A DNA stretch of 64,000 nt from the NCBI GenBank assembly GCA_035420085.1, contig DAOLUH010000030.1, forward strand, positions 1 to 64,000, written 5' to 3'. The notes under the pieces are model-generated. The model had not been told where the DNA came from. It did not search any database and saw nothing but the letters and a program-made list of their open reading frames with translations. The stretch comes from DSWT01 sp035420085 (lineage in GTDB: Bacteria; Chloroflexota; Anaerolineae; B4-G1; SLSP01). The translations under genes and the position numbers were made by a program. This document shows positions 25,812 to 35,639 of this stretch, piece by piece. The stretch's first letter is position 1, and each line of letters starts with the position of its first letter.

Positions 25812-28336
25812 GGGCGCGCCTCAACGGGGTGCAGCCACACGGTAAAGGTAGCGCCCTGTCCCAACTGGCTGCGCACGGTGATGTCGCCATCGTATTGGCG
25901 GATCAAGTCGTAACTCACGCTCAAGCCCATCCCGGCCCCTTTGTCTTTGGTGGTGAAAAACGGCTCGAACATGCGCGCCATGTGCTCGGGGGCCATCCCC
26001 GGCCCAGTGTCGGTAAAGCTGATGGTCACGCGCCCATCGTCGGCCAGGCGACATGCCACGCGCAGCAGGCCGCTTTCCCCCATCGCATCCACGGCGTTGA
26101 GCACCAGGTTCATAAAGACCTGCGCCAGTTCGCCATCGTCCACCAGCACCGCCGGCAAATCCGGGGGAATGTCGCGCTCGACGCGGATGTTGCGGTGTTG
26201 CAGGTGCTTGTTGGCCAGGCCGAGCACGCGATTCACGACCCCATCAACCTGGGTGGGACGCGGCGCGCGCTTGGGCTTGCGCGCAAATTCGAGGATGCGC
26301 GTGACCAGGCTGATGAGCCGCTGCACCTCTTCGTCGGCCATCTGGATATACTCGCGTTGCTGTTCAGGTTCCACCGGAAACAGCAGCATCATCTCCAGGC
26401 TGCTATGGATGGTTTGCAGGGGGTTGTTGATCTCGTGCGCCAGGGCGGCGGCCAACCGGCCCGTGGCCGCCAGCTTCTCGCTGTGGACGAGTTGCTCGGA
26501 GGTCTGCTCCACCAGGCGGCGCTGCTCGCGCTCGGCCGCATAGAGCCGGGCATTCTTGAGCGCGATCCCCAACTGCGCGGCGATGGATTCATACAGATGC
26601 AGGGTGTTCTCGTCAAAGGCGTTGGGCTGGCGGTGTTCCACATTGAGCACCCCCACGATCTGGTTATCCACGTACACCGGCACCGCCAGTTCCGAACACA
26701 ACTCGCCGGCGCCCGGAAATTTGTAATAGTTCGGGATCGCGTAGGTGTCGCGGATCAACGCGGGTTGGCCGGTCAGGTACACCTGCCCAGTCACGCTATG
26801 GTGGATGGGAACGCGCAAATCATCTGGCCCCGTCACCGTGACGCCGATGATAGAGGGGTGGATGAGCATCACATCCCCTTGGGGATCGGGGAACGCGAGG
26901 CTCAAGCCGTGCGGCTGCAACGCCTGGTGGATGGTCTGGAGCACATGCGTCACAATCCGGTCGAAATCCAACGAGGAAGCCGCGGCCAGGATCACTTCCT
27001 GCAACAGGCGAGTTTCGGTCAGATGGCGCGTGACTTCCTCATACAGCCGGGCGTTCTCGATGGCAGCCGCCGCCGAACCGGCCAGCGTGTCGAGCAGATT
27101 CAAGTCGTTTTCATCAAACAACTTGTCGCCCCAGTTAATGGCCTCGACGACGCCGATGACTTTGTCTTTGACGATGAGCGGCACCGCCAGCAGCGAGCGT
27201 GTCTTCAAGCCGGTCAGGGCGTCAATATGGTCGTAGAAACGCGGGTCCTGCTGGGCGTCGCTGATGAGCACCGCGCGCCCGGCGTGCAGCGCCTCGCCGG
27301 CAATGCCGGCCGTCGCCGGCATCCGTGTACCGACCAGCCGCGCCGAATTCGGGCCGACAGCGGCGGCAAATGTCAACTGCTCCTGGGCGGGATCGCACAA
27401 CAGCACCGAGGCGGCTTCCGCTTCGAGCAACTGACACGTTTCGTGCATCATCTGCTCCAAAACCTCTTGCAGGCTCAGCGTGGAGGTAAGCGCCTGGGTG
27501 GTTTTGTTGAGCGCGCGCAACTCGCGGTTATGGCGGGTGAGTTCCTCTTCGGCCTGCTTGCGCGCGGTGATGTCTTGCACAATGGCGACAATCTGCGCGA
27601 TTTCGCCGGCCGGCGTGTGGATGGCAAACACAGTGATGGCGCTGACCAGTGTTGCGGTTTTGGCGGCCTGGTATTCCGGCTCAATTTTTGCCAGATCCAG
27701 CGTCACCTCAAAGGGCGCCATCGGTTCACCCTGCAGCGCGCGCGCCACGACCGCCGGCAAACCCGGCGTATTAGCCACAAAGGAACTCTGCAACAAGTTG
27801 AATTTACCCACGATGAGTTCCGCGGAGGGGATGCCAAACATCTCCAGATACGCCTGATTGACGATGGAGGCCACGCCATCCGGCGTAAAGACCGCGATGG
27901 GATAGGGCATAAAGTGGATGATCTGGCTCAAACGCGCTTCACTGGCGGCCAGGCGGCGTTCCAGATCGTGTTTGTACAACGACGTCTCGATGGTGGAACG
28001 CAACGTCTCAATCTCGAAGGGCTTGATCAGGTAGCCGTAGGGCGCAGTCTGCTTGGCGCGTTGCAGCGTCTCGGCGTCGCCGTAGGCGGTCAGGTAAATG
28101 ATGGGAATATCAAACCGCGCGCGCACCTGGATGGCGGCGGCGATGCCATCCATCTTGCCCTTCAGGCGAATATCCATCAGGATCAAATCGGGCTTGCTGC
28201 GGGCCACGGACTCCACCACCGCTTCGCCGTAGATCTCGTGTCCCGCGATCTCGTAACCGCTGCGCTCCAGGTTCATCTTGAGCACTTCAGCCACAATGAC
28301 TTCATCTTCAACTACAAAAATACGCGCTTTGGCCAT
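25808..28336 (-). CDS. Receiver-PAS-GAF-GAF histidine kinase
   Basis: An 842-residue soluble kinase. N-terminal receiver 1-125 (MDIRLKGKMDG, Lys in IKPFE), PAS ~130-265, GAF ~285-435, GAF ~450-605, HisKA with His at ~635 (LAHEINNPLQ), HATPase ~690-838 (DTGPGM; GAGMGLSV). A receiver in front of the sensory domains suggests that its activity is set by another kinase, probably the 1253-residue kinase encoded 2 bases upstream. Its stop overlaps the response-regulator start. Together the three genes form a phosphorelay-like operon. Confidence 0.9.
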   Translation of the reverse strand: MAKARIFVVEDEVIVAEVLKMNLERSGYEIAGHEIYGEAVVESVARSKPDLILMDIRLKGKMDGIAAAIQVRARFDIPIIYLTAYGDAETLQRAKQTAPYGYLIKPFEIETLRSTIETSLYKHDLERRLAASEARLSQIIHFMPYPIAVFTPDGVASIVNQAYLEMFGIPSAELIVGKFNLLQSSFVANTPGLPAVVARALQGEPMAPFEVTLDLAKIEPEYQAAKTATLVSAITVFAIHTPAGEIAQIVAIVQDITARKQAEEELTRHNRELRALNKTTQALTSTLSLQEVLEQMMHETCQLLEAEAASVLLCDPAQEQLTFAAAVGPNSARLVGTRMPATAGIAGEALHAGRAVLISDAQQDPRFYDHIDALTGLKTRSLLAVPLIVKDKVIGVVEAINWGDKLFDENDLNLLDTLAGSAAAAIENARLYEEVTRHLTETRLLQEVILAAASSLDFDRIVTHVLQTIHQALQPHGLSLAFPDPQGDVMLIHPSIIGVTVTGPDDLRVPIHHSVTGQVYLTGQPALIRDTYAIPNYYKFPGAGELCSELAVPVYVDNQIVGVLNVEHRQPNAFDENTLHLYESIAAQLGIALKNARLYAAEREQRRLVEQTSEQLVHSEKLAATGRLAAALAHEINNPLQTIHSSLEMMLLFPVEPEQQREYIQMADEEVQRLISLVTRILEFARKPKRAPRPTQVDGVVNRVLGLANKHLQHRNIRVERDIPPDLPAVLVDDGELAQVFMNLVLNAVDAMGESGLLRVACRLADDGRVTISFTDTGPGMAPEHMARMFEPFFTTKDKGAGMGLSVSYDLIRQYDGDITVRSQLGQGATFTVWLHPVEARP

Positions 28337-28338
28337 GT

Positions 28339-31300
28339 TTATGTCCCCTCATGCCAGGCAAATGTGATCGCAATACACGTGCCTTCGTTCTGCTCAATGC
28401 TCACTTCGCCGTCAATCTGGCGCGCCAGCATGTGGATCAGGCGCAACCCTAACCGGGGCGAGGTTTCCCAGGCCATATCGGCGGGCAACCCCACGCCGTT
28501 ATCGGCGACTGCGAGCCGCGCGCGGCCATCCACGCGCTCCAGCGCCACCCGCAGGGTAGGCGGCGCGCTGTCAGGCGATTGCCACCCCGGCGGGAAGGCG
28601 TATTTCAGCGCGTTGGAGATCAACTCGTTGACGATGAGCGCGCAAGGAATGGCAAGATCAATGTCAAGAGTCAAGTCGGCGATGGCCTGCTCCACCACGA
28701 TCCCACGCACCAGCGCGTCGTACGTCTGGGTGAGATAACGGATGAGGGAGTGGAAGTAGAGCTGCGCGCCCACCTGCGATTCACCGGGGGTCTGGTAAAG
28801 CCGCTCGTGAATCAGGGCAATCGCCTTGATGCGGTTCTGACTTTCGCGCAACATACTCTGCGTGCCGGCATCCTCAACCCCGCTGAATTGCAGGTCCAAG
28901 AGGCCCAAGATCACCTGCAGGTTGTTCTTGATGCGATGGTGAATTTCGCTGAGCATCAACGTCTTCTCATCCAGGGCGGTTTGGAGCTGTTCCTGGTAGT
29001 CCTTCAGCGCAGTAATATCGCGGCCTACGCCCACCAAACCGATAATCTCACCTTCGGGATCGTGCAAAGGGGAAAGGGTGGTTTGGAAGTGCTGCTGGTT
29101 CACTTCCCATTCGTAGGTCACGCTGGCCCTGGTCTCTAGCGCCTGGCGGTTCGCCGCTTCGTGAACCCGCGCCGCCTCCGGGCCGAAGACTTCACGGGCC
29201 GTGCGGCCCAGGAAAGCTTCCGCCGTCATTCCCAGGCGCTCCAGCCACCGCCCATAAAGGGCCGTGTGGCGTTGCTCCATATCCAGGGAGAAGATTACGT
29301 CGTCCATCGAATCAACAAACGAGCGCAGCCACGCCTCACTCTCCTGGAGCGCGCGCTCGGCCTGGCGGCGCGCCGTGATGTCTTCGCCCACGGAAGCCAC
29401 ACCGATGATGTCGTTGCCGGGACCGCGCACCACCATATTGTTCCAGGCGATAAGGCGCCGCGCGCCGCGCGCCGTGAGCACCTCGTTCTCGTAGTGCGAC
29501 GGGAAAGCGCCGGTCGCAAAGTTCGCCGCAAAGACAGTGCGCATCGTGGCGCGCACTTCAGGCGGAACAAAGGTCTCGAACCAGTCACAGCCGAGGACCG
29601 TGTCACGTTCCATACCCACCAATTCCAATCCGAAGTCGTTGCAGAAGGTCACGCGCCCTTCCAGATCTAACATCACCGCGAACAGGCGCACATTCTCCAA
29701 CATCTCGCGGTACTTGCGTTCACTGGCTTCGAGGGCCGCCTGGGAGCGTTTGCGCTCCTCAAGTTCCTGGTGCGCCTGGGTATAGAGCCGGGCATTTTCC
29801 AGCGCGATGGCGGCGGCGCGGCTTAACGGCAGCAAGCGTTCGACATCCTGAAGGCTAAAGGCGCCCACCTGATCGCTATCCAGCCGCAGGACGCCCAAAA
29901 CGCGCTCCCCTAACCGCAGCGGCAATGAAATGTGGGCGCGGACCCAGTCGGTCGCCGGATGACGCCGCCAACGCGGATCGCTATGGGCGTCCACCGTCAT
30001 ATAGGGTTTGCCGGTGGCGACGATCTCGGCATTGATCGGGAAGTCAGACAGCGGTTGGATCATCCCGGCGAGTTCCTGTTCCTCATCGCGGCCCTGTGCA
30101 GCGAAAATTTCGGCATAGCCGCGCCAGCCCACAATGCGCAGCGCTTCATGCTCGACCAGGGCAATATTGGATGCCGTCGCCGGCACCAGGCGTTGCGCCT
30201 GGTGCAGAATCTCCAGCAGCACGTCGGAAATGTCCAGCGCCGAGGCCAGCGCCAGCGTCACGTCGCGCAGGGTTTCGGCGCGCAGGCGTTGTTCGTGTTC
30301 GGCTTCCAGCAAGGCCGCGCGTTCCAGTTCTTGCTGGCGACGCTCGGTCACATCCTGAACCAGGGTAGCGAACTGGCCAGGGCGCGGGCTGTAGGCCCAG
30401 ACTGCAAAGTAGCGTCCTAACGCCGACACGTAGTCTTCCACGTGCATGGGTTCGCCGGTGAGCGCCACTTTTCCGTAATCGGCGATCCAATGCCGATCAA
30501 TATCAGGTAACACTTGCGACAGCGTTTTGCCAAGACACTGTTCGCGCGCAAGGCCGGTGATTTGTTCGTAGGCCGGGTTAACTTGCAGGAAGCGATAGTC
30601 GCACGGGATACCCTGCGCGTCGGTGATAATGTCGTGCAGCGCGAAACCTTCGGCCATCTGCTCAAACAACGTGCGGTAACTTTGTTCGCTCTCGCGCAGC
30701 GCTTCCTCGGCTTGCTTCTGCTCGGTGACATCCTCCACTGTGGCAATCATACCGTTGAACGCGCCGCGCTCGTCCAGCATGGGGGTCGCGTTGATCCGTA
30801 CCAGCACGCGCCGTCCGTCCGGCCACTCGATGGCGTGGCGCACGTCGTTGACCGGGCGCAGTGTCTGCTGCATCTGCTTGAACGGCAACAGGTCGTCGGG
30901 GAACGGCCCACCGTCGTAAGCCGTGATGCGCCATGCCGGATCGTTGTAGGTGCGTTGGTGGATTTCATCGCGGCTCAACCCGAGCACCTGTTCGGCCTGC
31001 GGGTTGGCGAACACGATCTGTCCCTCACGGTTGACCATCGTAATCCCGGCCGGACTGGTCTGCATAATGCGGTTGACCAGGTCGCGCTCAGCGCGCAACG
31101 CCTCTTCCGCTTGTTTCTGCTCAGTGATGTCGCGTCCGATCCCCACCAGCCCGACCACCTGGCCGGCGGCGCCATAGAGCGGCACTTTGGAGGTGAGCTG
31201 CCAGAATGTTTTGCCGTTGCGGTTGGTCAGCAGTTCCTCACGATCGCGCACTGGCGTCCCGGTGCGCAACACGGCCTGATCGTCAGCCGTGAAGTGCTCG

Positions 31301-32100
31301 GCAACGTCTGGCGGGAACAGTTCCAGGTCGGTTTTACCGAGCACGTCCGCTTCGGGCAGCCCGATGTTGTCCAGGTCGGCGCGGTTGGCGAGCGTCTTGC
31401 GCCCCTGCGCGTCTTTGGCATAGACGGCCACAGGCAGGTTGTCAATCACCGTGCGCAAAAGACGGCGTTCTTGCGCTAACGCCTCTTCTGTGCGTATATG
31501 TTCGTCAATGAGATTTTCACGCTTCAGCCGGTTTGCCATCAACCCACCGAGCAACGTCGTCGCCAACGGATAAATCGCCAGCACCGGCGCGCTGATGTTA
31601 CGCAAGGTATGCAGCGCCGTCGCCCAGGGCAAGGAGAACATCAGTCCCAACATTACCACATGGGTGACCAGGCCGAACAGGTAAAGTTCAGGCAGCTTGA
31701 TTTCATCCAGCGTCCCGCGCCGCACCCGCCGCCAGATCAGGCCCAGGCTGCCGGTGACCAGGACGGTCAGCACGCCGGGGCACACGCCGGGGCCGCCTTG
31801 ATACAGCCGCAGCGTTGCGGTGATCGCCATAGCGATGAGGGTGGGCACAACGCCGAAGAACAATCCCGTCATGCTGAGCAGGACCGACCGGGTGTCAAAC
31901 ACCAGGCCGGGAAGCAAAACCCACGGCGTCTTCATCACGACGATGCCGATCACGCCAATGATCAGCCCCACCAGCACGCGATACCGCGCCAACACGTCTT
32001 GACCGGTACGCCAGCGCAGGGCAAACACGTCAAAGACGAGCACCAGCGACAGCAACAGGGCTGCATTCTGTACTAATCGCAGAAACGATAATGTATTCAT
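28339..32100 (-). CDS. Membrane histidine kinase: LytS-type 5TM, five PAS, GAF, HisKA_2
   Basis: A 1253-residue kinase. Residues ~5-200 contain five or six helices of the LytS/YehU 5TM type (VLLSMTGLFFGVVPTLIAM, YQGGPGVCPG). Then PAS ~210-325, ~335-455 and ~465-580, GAF ~605-760, PAS ~790-900 and ~910-1025, a HisKA_2 domain with LSEIHHRIKNNLQVI (~1050) and a HATPase with NELISNALKYAF and DNGVGLP. HisKA_2 kinases often pair with unusual receivers. It is the first gene of a three-gene operon whose middle member carries an N-terminal receiver, the likely phosphate acceptor. Confidence 0.9.
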   Translation of the reverse strand: MNTLSFLRLVQNAALLLSLVLVFDVFALRWRTGQDVLARYRVLVGLIIGVIGIVVMKTPWVLLPGLVFDTRSVLLSMTGLFFGVVPTLIAMAITATLRLYQGGPGVCPGVLTVLVTGSLGLIWRRVRRGTLDEIKLPELYLFGLVTHVVMLGLMFSLPWATALHTLRNISAPVLAIYPLATTLLGGLMANRLKRENLIDEHIRTEEALAQERRLLRTVIDNLPVAVYAKDAQGRKTLANRADLDNIGLPEADVLGKTDLELFPPDVAEHFTADDQAVLRTGTPVRDREELLTNRNGKTFWQLTSKVPLYGAAGQVVGLVGIGRDITEQKQAEEALRAERDLVNRIMQTSPAGITMVNREGQIVFANPQAEQVLGLSRDEIHQRTYNDPAWRITAYDGGPFPDDLLPFKQMQQTLRPVNDVRHAIEWPDGRRVLVRINATPMLDERGAFNGMIATVEDVTEQKQAEEALRESEQSYRTLFEQMAEGFALHDIITDAQGIPCDYRFLQVNPAYEQITGLAREQCLGKTLSQVLPDIDRHWIADYGKVALTGEPMHVEDYVSALGRYFAVWAYSPRPGQFATLVQDVTERRQQELERAALLEAEHEQRLRAETLRDVTLALASALDISDVLLEILHQAQRLVPATASNIALVEHEALRIVGWRGYAEIFAAQGRDEEQELAGMIQPLSDFPINAEIVATGKPYMTVDAHSDPRWRRHPATDWVRAHISLPLRLGERVLGVLRLDSDQVGAFSLQDVERLLPLSRAAAIALENARLYTQAHQELEERKRSQAALEASERKYREMLENVRLFAVMLDLEGRVTFCNDFGLELVGMERDTVLGCDWFETFVPPEVRATMRTVFAANFATGAFPSHYENEVLTARGARRLIAWNNMVVRGPGNDIIGVASVGEDITARRQAERALQESEAWLRSFVDSMDDVIFSLDMEQRHTALYGRWLERLGMTAEAFLGRTAREVFGPEAARVHEAANRQALETRASVTYEWEVNQQHFQTTLSPLHDPEGEIIGLVGVGRDITALKDYQEQLQTALDEKTLMLSEIHHRIKNNLQVILGLLDLQFSGVEDAGTQSMLRESQNRIKAIALIHERLYQTPGESQVGAQLYFHSLIRYLTQTYDALVRGIVVEQAIADLTLDIDLAIPCALIVNELISNALKYAFPPGWQSPDSAPPTLRVALERVDGRARLAVADNGVGLPADMAWETSPRLGLRLIHMLARQIDGEVSIEQNEGTCIAITFAWHEGT

Positions 32101-32147
32101 ACGCTATTTCTGTCTGCACGGGTGATTTTTTGGCATGTCTTAAACGC

Positions 32148-32176
32148 ATTATACGCTGGATTTGCCGAAATCATAT
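32148..32176 (-). promoter_or_regulatory. Putative promoter of the 5TM-kinase operon
   Basis: On the minus strand TATAAT (32153-32148) lies 47 bases before the ATG at 32100; the hexamer 17 bases upstream is a poor -35. Confidence 0.4.
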
Positions 32177-32225
32177 TCACCCTCCGTTACATTTTGGTGA
32201 CGGCTGCGTAGTGACGACACTACCG

Positions 32226-33332
32226 TCAGGCGCGCAGCGCCTGCACGCGGTAAATGTTCATCTCGCCCTTGCCTTTGACAGGGATCAGACCCAGAGATTC
32301 GGCGGCAATCTGCCCCCTCACCCAGGCCCAGGCATCCTCGCTGAGATTGACCGCTTCCACCGCGCCGTGGCTCTGGATGCGTTCGGCGGTGTTGACGGTG
32401 TTGCCCCAGATGTCGAAGAGGTACTGGCGGTGGCCCACTACCCCCGCCATCACCGGGCCGATGTGGATACCGATACGCACTTGCCAGCCGGAAGGCAAGT
32501 GACGAGCGGCAGGGATCATCTCCAGACCGCAGCGGATGCAGTTGAGCACGGGATTGTTGAGCGGCTGCAACAGCCCGGCCGTCGCCAGAAAGGCGTCGCC
32601 CAGGGTTTTGATCTTCTGTAAGCCGTAGCGCAGCGCCAGATTCTCGTAGGTTTCGATCAGGGCTTGCAGGTTGGCGAGGATGTCTTCGGGGGTGTGGGTT
32701 TCGCAGTAGGGGGTGAAGTTGGCGATGTCGGCGAACAAAACGGCGACGTTGGCGAACTGGCGCGGTTTGACGGTGCCGGTGTTCTTCAGCTCGGCGACAA
32801 TCTGCTCCGGCAGGATGACGTGCAGCAGTTCGTCGAAGCGCCGGCGCTCGGCCTCGATGCGCTGTAGATACTCGACTTCTTGATCGCGCAGGCGTTTCTT
32901 TTCCAGGCAGGCGGCGACACGCGCATTGAGCAAGACCGCGTTGACCGGCTTGGGCAGGTAGTCCTCCGCCCCCAACTCGATGCACATGGCGATTTTGTCA
33001 ATGTCATCCAGGGCCGAGACCATCACGACGGGAATGTGTTGCAGGGTGGGTTCGGCCTTGAGCATCCGCAAGACTTCGTCGCCGTTGAGTTCCGGCATCT
33101 CCATGTCGAGGATGATGAGATCGGGGCGCACCTGGCGGGCCATCGCCAGGCCCTGGCGGCCATCCAAGGCCCAGATGACGTTGTGCCCGGTTTCGCCTAG
33201 CAAAGCTTCGAGGAGCAGGGCTTGCGTGGGGCTGTCTTCCACAACCAGGATCATCTGCTCCGCTGTCCCCGGAGGCGGCGCATGGTGAGCCGTCTCTCCG
33301 AGCAGATTGTGCCCTAAGGCCATATCGTTCAT
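32226..33332 (-). CDS. Receiver-class III adenylate cyclase fusion
   Basis: A 368-residue protein: receiver ~25-145 (VVEDSP; Asp in LIILDMEMPE; Lys in YLPKPVN), a coiled-coil linker (EKKRLRDQEVEYLQRIEAE) and a class III cyclase domain ~175-365. Both metal aspartates (LFADIANFT and KTLGDAF), the purine-selecting Lys (KIKTLGD) and Asp (YLFDIWG), and the transition-state Asn and Arg (GNTVNTAERI) are present, so an active adenylate (not guanylate) cyclase is expected. The start at 33332 is chosen over a longer frame overlapping the previous gene. It is the last gene of the chemosensory cluster: a phosphorylation-controlled cAMP output. Confidence 0.92.
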   Translation of the reverse strand: MNDMALGHNLLGETAHHAPPPGTAEQMILVVEDSPTQALLLEALLGETGHNVIWALDGRQGLAMARQVRPDLIILDMEMPELNGDEVLRMLKAEPTLQHIPVVMVSALDDIDKIAMCIELGAEDYLPKPVNAVLLNARVAACLEKKRLRDQEVEYLQRIEAERRRFDELLHVILPEQIVAELKNTGTVKPRQFANVAVLFADIANFTPYCETHTPEDILANLQALIETYENLALRYGLQKIKTLGDAFLATAGLLQPLNNPVLNCIRCGLEMIPAARHLPSGWQVRIGIHIGPVMAGVVGHRQYLFDIWGNTVNTAERIQSHGAVEAVNLSEDAWAWVRGQIAAESLGLIPVKGKGEMNIYRVQALRA

Positions 33333-33351
33333 GGACAATCCTTTGGTCTGT

Positions 33352-33774
33352 CTACAGCCATTCCCAATCGTCATCCGGCGGCGTCAACAGCACCGGCGCG
33401 CCGGTAATGACGCCCATCTGGCTCAACGTGCCCACCAGCACCGAATCGGCAAAAGTGTCTTTGGGGATATATTCCAGCGCGCCGAGTTGTAGCCCGTGCA
33501 CGATGGCGGTATGCTCGTCGTATTGCGTGAGCATAATCACCGGCAGGGATGCCGTCTCCGGCCATTGCTTCAATGTCTGGCAGACCTGGAAACCATCCAT
33601 ATCCGGCAACTGGATATCGAGGACGATGGCCGCGGGTTGCAACGTGCGCGCCAGGGATAATCCTTCGGCCCCCGTGTAAGCCAGGGTGACCTCCAGGCCG
33701 TTGGCCTCCAACAACACGCGCAACGCGAGCGCCTGGGTGGGACTATCTTCAATCACGAGGACGGGGGTGCTCAT
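33352..33774 (-). CDS. Single-domain response regulator
   Basis: A 140-residue receiver (VIEDSPTQALALRVLLEANG; phospho-acceptor Asp in AIVLDIQLPD; Lys in YIPKDTF) followed by a ~20-residue tail. There is no output domain. The ATG at 33774 overlaps the stop of the receiver-RsbT-like gene (ATGA). It probably serves as a CheY-like diffusible output or phosphate sink of the CheA homologue at 36183. Sequence resembles the other single receiver at 35626. Confidence 0.9.
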   Translation of the reverse strand: MSTPVLVIEDSPTQALALRVLLEANGLEVTLAYTGAEGLSLARTLQPAAIVLDIQLPDMDGFQVCQTLKQWPETASLPVIMLTQYDEHTAIVHGLQLGALEYIPKDTFADSVLVGTLSQMGVITGAPVLLTPPDDDWEWL

Positions 33775-34523
33775 GGCGCTTTCACCGCTTCCAGCTTTTC
33801 CAACGTCACCTGGACATTGTTGGCCGGCAGCGCGTCTACAGTGAGATGATCCACCATCCACTGCACATCGTGCAGCGCAGCGGGGGGAATGTGTACTTCC
33901 TTGCCGTCGGTAGTGGTGCAGGTGACGCGGACGCCCAGGTGTTCGGGGTTCTGAATGCCCTCAATGGCGATCTGCCCGATGCGCAACATACCCAGGCTCA
34001 TCGCGTTCGCCATTGAAGAGGTCGCCAGCGAGATGCGCGCCTGGCTGGTGACGTCCATGCCGATGGCGCGGGCCAGCTCACGGGTCTTCTGGCGCGCGTT
34101 GATGACGTCGCGGTAGTCGCGGATAATGACGGTGGTTTTGAGCCGGCCGCTTTCGCCCAGGTTGCGGCGCACCAGATCCACAAAGTCCTGGATATTGAAG
34201 GGCTTGAGCAAGTACTCGGTCTCCAGGCGTTCAACTTGCGTTTCCAGTTCCGGCGTCCCGTAGGCGGTGATGAGGATGGTGCGCGCCAGAAGCTTCTGGC
34301 GATAGATGTAGCGCAGCAAGTCCATACCGTCTGTGCCGGGCATCTTGAGGTCGGTGATGACGACGTCAAAGTGTTCACCTTGCCCCAAACATTGCAGCGC
34401 CTCGTCGCCAGAGGTACACACTCTTACTTCGCACTCATTGCCCAGAGCGCGCGTCAGCGCGTCGCCCAACGTCCGCACCAGGCGTAGTTCATCATCCACA
34501 ATGAGAACCCGTTTTTTGCCCAT
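33771..34523 (-). CDS. Receiver fused to an RsbT-like (degenerate GHKL) domain
   Basis: A 250-residue protein. Receiver 1-120: DDE, Asp in VVITDLKMPG, Lys in LLKPFN. The C-terminal half starts RDYRDVINARQKTRELARAI and continues TSQARISLATSSMANAM, closely matching the first helix and N-box region of RsbT/anti-sigma serine kinases (usual form xxARQxxRxLAxxxG...IxTAxSELARN). The N-box glutamate is missing and no DxGPG loop follows, so it should bind partners rather than phosphorylate. It may link chemosensory phosphorylation to a partner-switching or sigma-factor system. It is translationally coupled to the next receiver gene. Confidence 0.8.
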   Translation of the reverse strand: MGKKRVLIVDDELRLVRTLGDALTRALGNECEVRVCTSGDEALQCLGQGEHFDVVITDLKMPGTDGMDLLRYIYRQKLLARTILITAYGTPELETQVERLETEYLLKPFNIQDFVDLVRRNLGESGRLKTTVIIRDYRDVINARQKTRELARAIGMDVTSQARISLATSSMANAMSLGMLRIGQIAIEGIQNPEHLGVRVTCTTTDGKEVHIPPAALHDVQWMVDHLTVDALPANNVQVTLEKLEAVKAP

Positions 34524-34526
34524 ACC

Positions 34527-35639
34527 TCACCTCATATTTTTTGCCACAGCCACGTGGCTGAACGTTTGCAACCGTTGCGCGATTTGCGGCGGCGCGAGGA
34601 TTTCGTTGGCCGCTTTGCGCACGATGACTTCGTGCGGCATACTGGAGACCACGCACGTTTTTTCATCCTGTGCGATGACCCAGCCGCCATGCCGCCGCAG
34701 CTTTTCCAGCCCTTCCGCGCCATCGTCGCCCATGCCGGTCAACTGCACACCGACGGCGCGCGGGCCATACACATTGGACAGCGAGTTGAACAGATAATTG
34801 ATGGAAGGACGCAAACCGCGATACGGCGGGTCTTTGCACAACTCAACGATGCCCCACGCATTGATCTGCAAATGACAATCATCGGGAGCCATCAGCACTG
34901 TGCCCGGCTGCGGCGTGTCTCCGTGCCCGGCGAGGCTGACCCGCAGCGCGGTTTGCGTGTTCAACCACTCGGCCAATCCCGGTCCGAAGCCTTTGGTGAT
35001 GTGCTGCACGATCAGAATGGGCAGGGCGAAGTCCGCCGGCAGCGCCCCCAGGATGGTTGCCAGCGCAGCCGGGCCGCCGGTCGAAGAGCCGATCCCGATG
35101 ATGTGCGCGCGCGGGCGCTGCGCCGTCTGGTCTGGCGGCGCGGGCGGGAGCGGCGACGTTTTGGGGGCGACGGCTGGCACGTCCGGCGATGGGGTTTTGC
35201 GCGCGTCGGGGTCCCAACGCCGCACCACGGCCACTTTCGCCATCAACCGCATGGTTTGCAGCACCGTCTCCCACGCCGCATCGTCGCCTACGGGCGGTTT
35301 GTTGACGACGGCCAGCGCGCCCAGGCGCATCGCCTCGAAGGTGAGATTAACGTCGGAGTACATCAGCGTGCTGGTGAGCAGTACGATAGGCGTGGGAACT
35401 TCGCGCATTATGGCGCGGGTCGCTTCCAGGCCATCCATCTCCGGCATGATGATGTCCATAGCGATGATGTCCGGGTGGATACGACGCGCCAGGCGCACCG
35501 CATCTTCTCCGGTCTCGCCGACGCCGACGACTTGCAGGCCGCCGGCGCTTTCCAGCATAGCGACCAGCAGTTCGCGCGCTGTGCGCGAATCGTCAATCAC
35601 CAGGACGCGGATGGGGTGCGATACGTTATCCGGCGACAT
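34527..35639 (-). CDS. cheB: Chemotaxis protein-glutamate methylesterase CheB
   Basis: A 370-residue protein with an N-terminal receiver (VIDDSRTARELL; Asp in IIAMDIIMPE; NKPP) and a C-terminal methylesterase with catalytic Ser in GIGSSTGGPAAL, His in VQHITKGF and Asp in TGMGDDGAEGL. CheB removes methyl groups from receptors (and deamidates glutamines) after CheA phosphorylation, giving adaptation. The start at 35639 follows GGAG; it overlaps the end of the upstream receiver gene by 14 bases. The two receptor genes and two CheR genes of the cluster supply its substrate and antagonist. Confidence 0.95.
   Translation of the reverse strand: MSPDNVSHPIRVLVIDDSRTARELLVAMLESAGGLQVVGVGETGEDAVRLARRIHPDIIAMDIIMPEMDGLEATRAIMREVPTPIVLLTSTLMYSDVNLTFEAMRLGALAVVNKPPVGDDAAWETVLQTMRLMAKVAVVRRWDPDARKTPSPDVPAVAPKTSPLPPAPPDQTAQRPRAHIIGIGSSTGGPAALATILGALPADFALPILIVQHITKGFGPGLAEWLNTQTALRVSLAGHGDTPQPGTVLMAPDDCHLQINAWGIVELCKDPPYRGLRPSINYLFNSLSNVYGPRAVGVQLTGMGDDGAEGLEKLRRHGGWVIAQDEKTCVVSSMPHEVIVRKAANEILAPPQIAQRLQTFSHVAVAKNMR

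Noticed and set aside
25829..28738. A 969-codon open frame on the plus strand opposite the kinase genes
   Set aside because: It is antisense to a convincing kinase with full motifs; GC-rich codon bias leaves the opposite frame free of stops. No domain pattern or Shine-Dalgarno.
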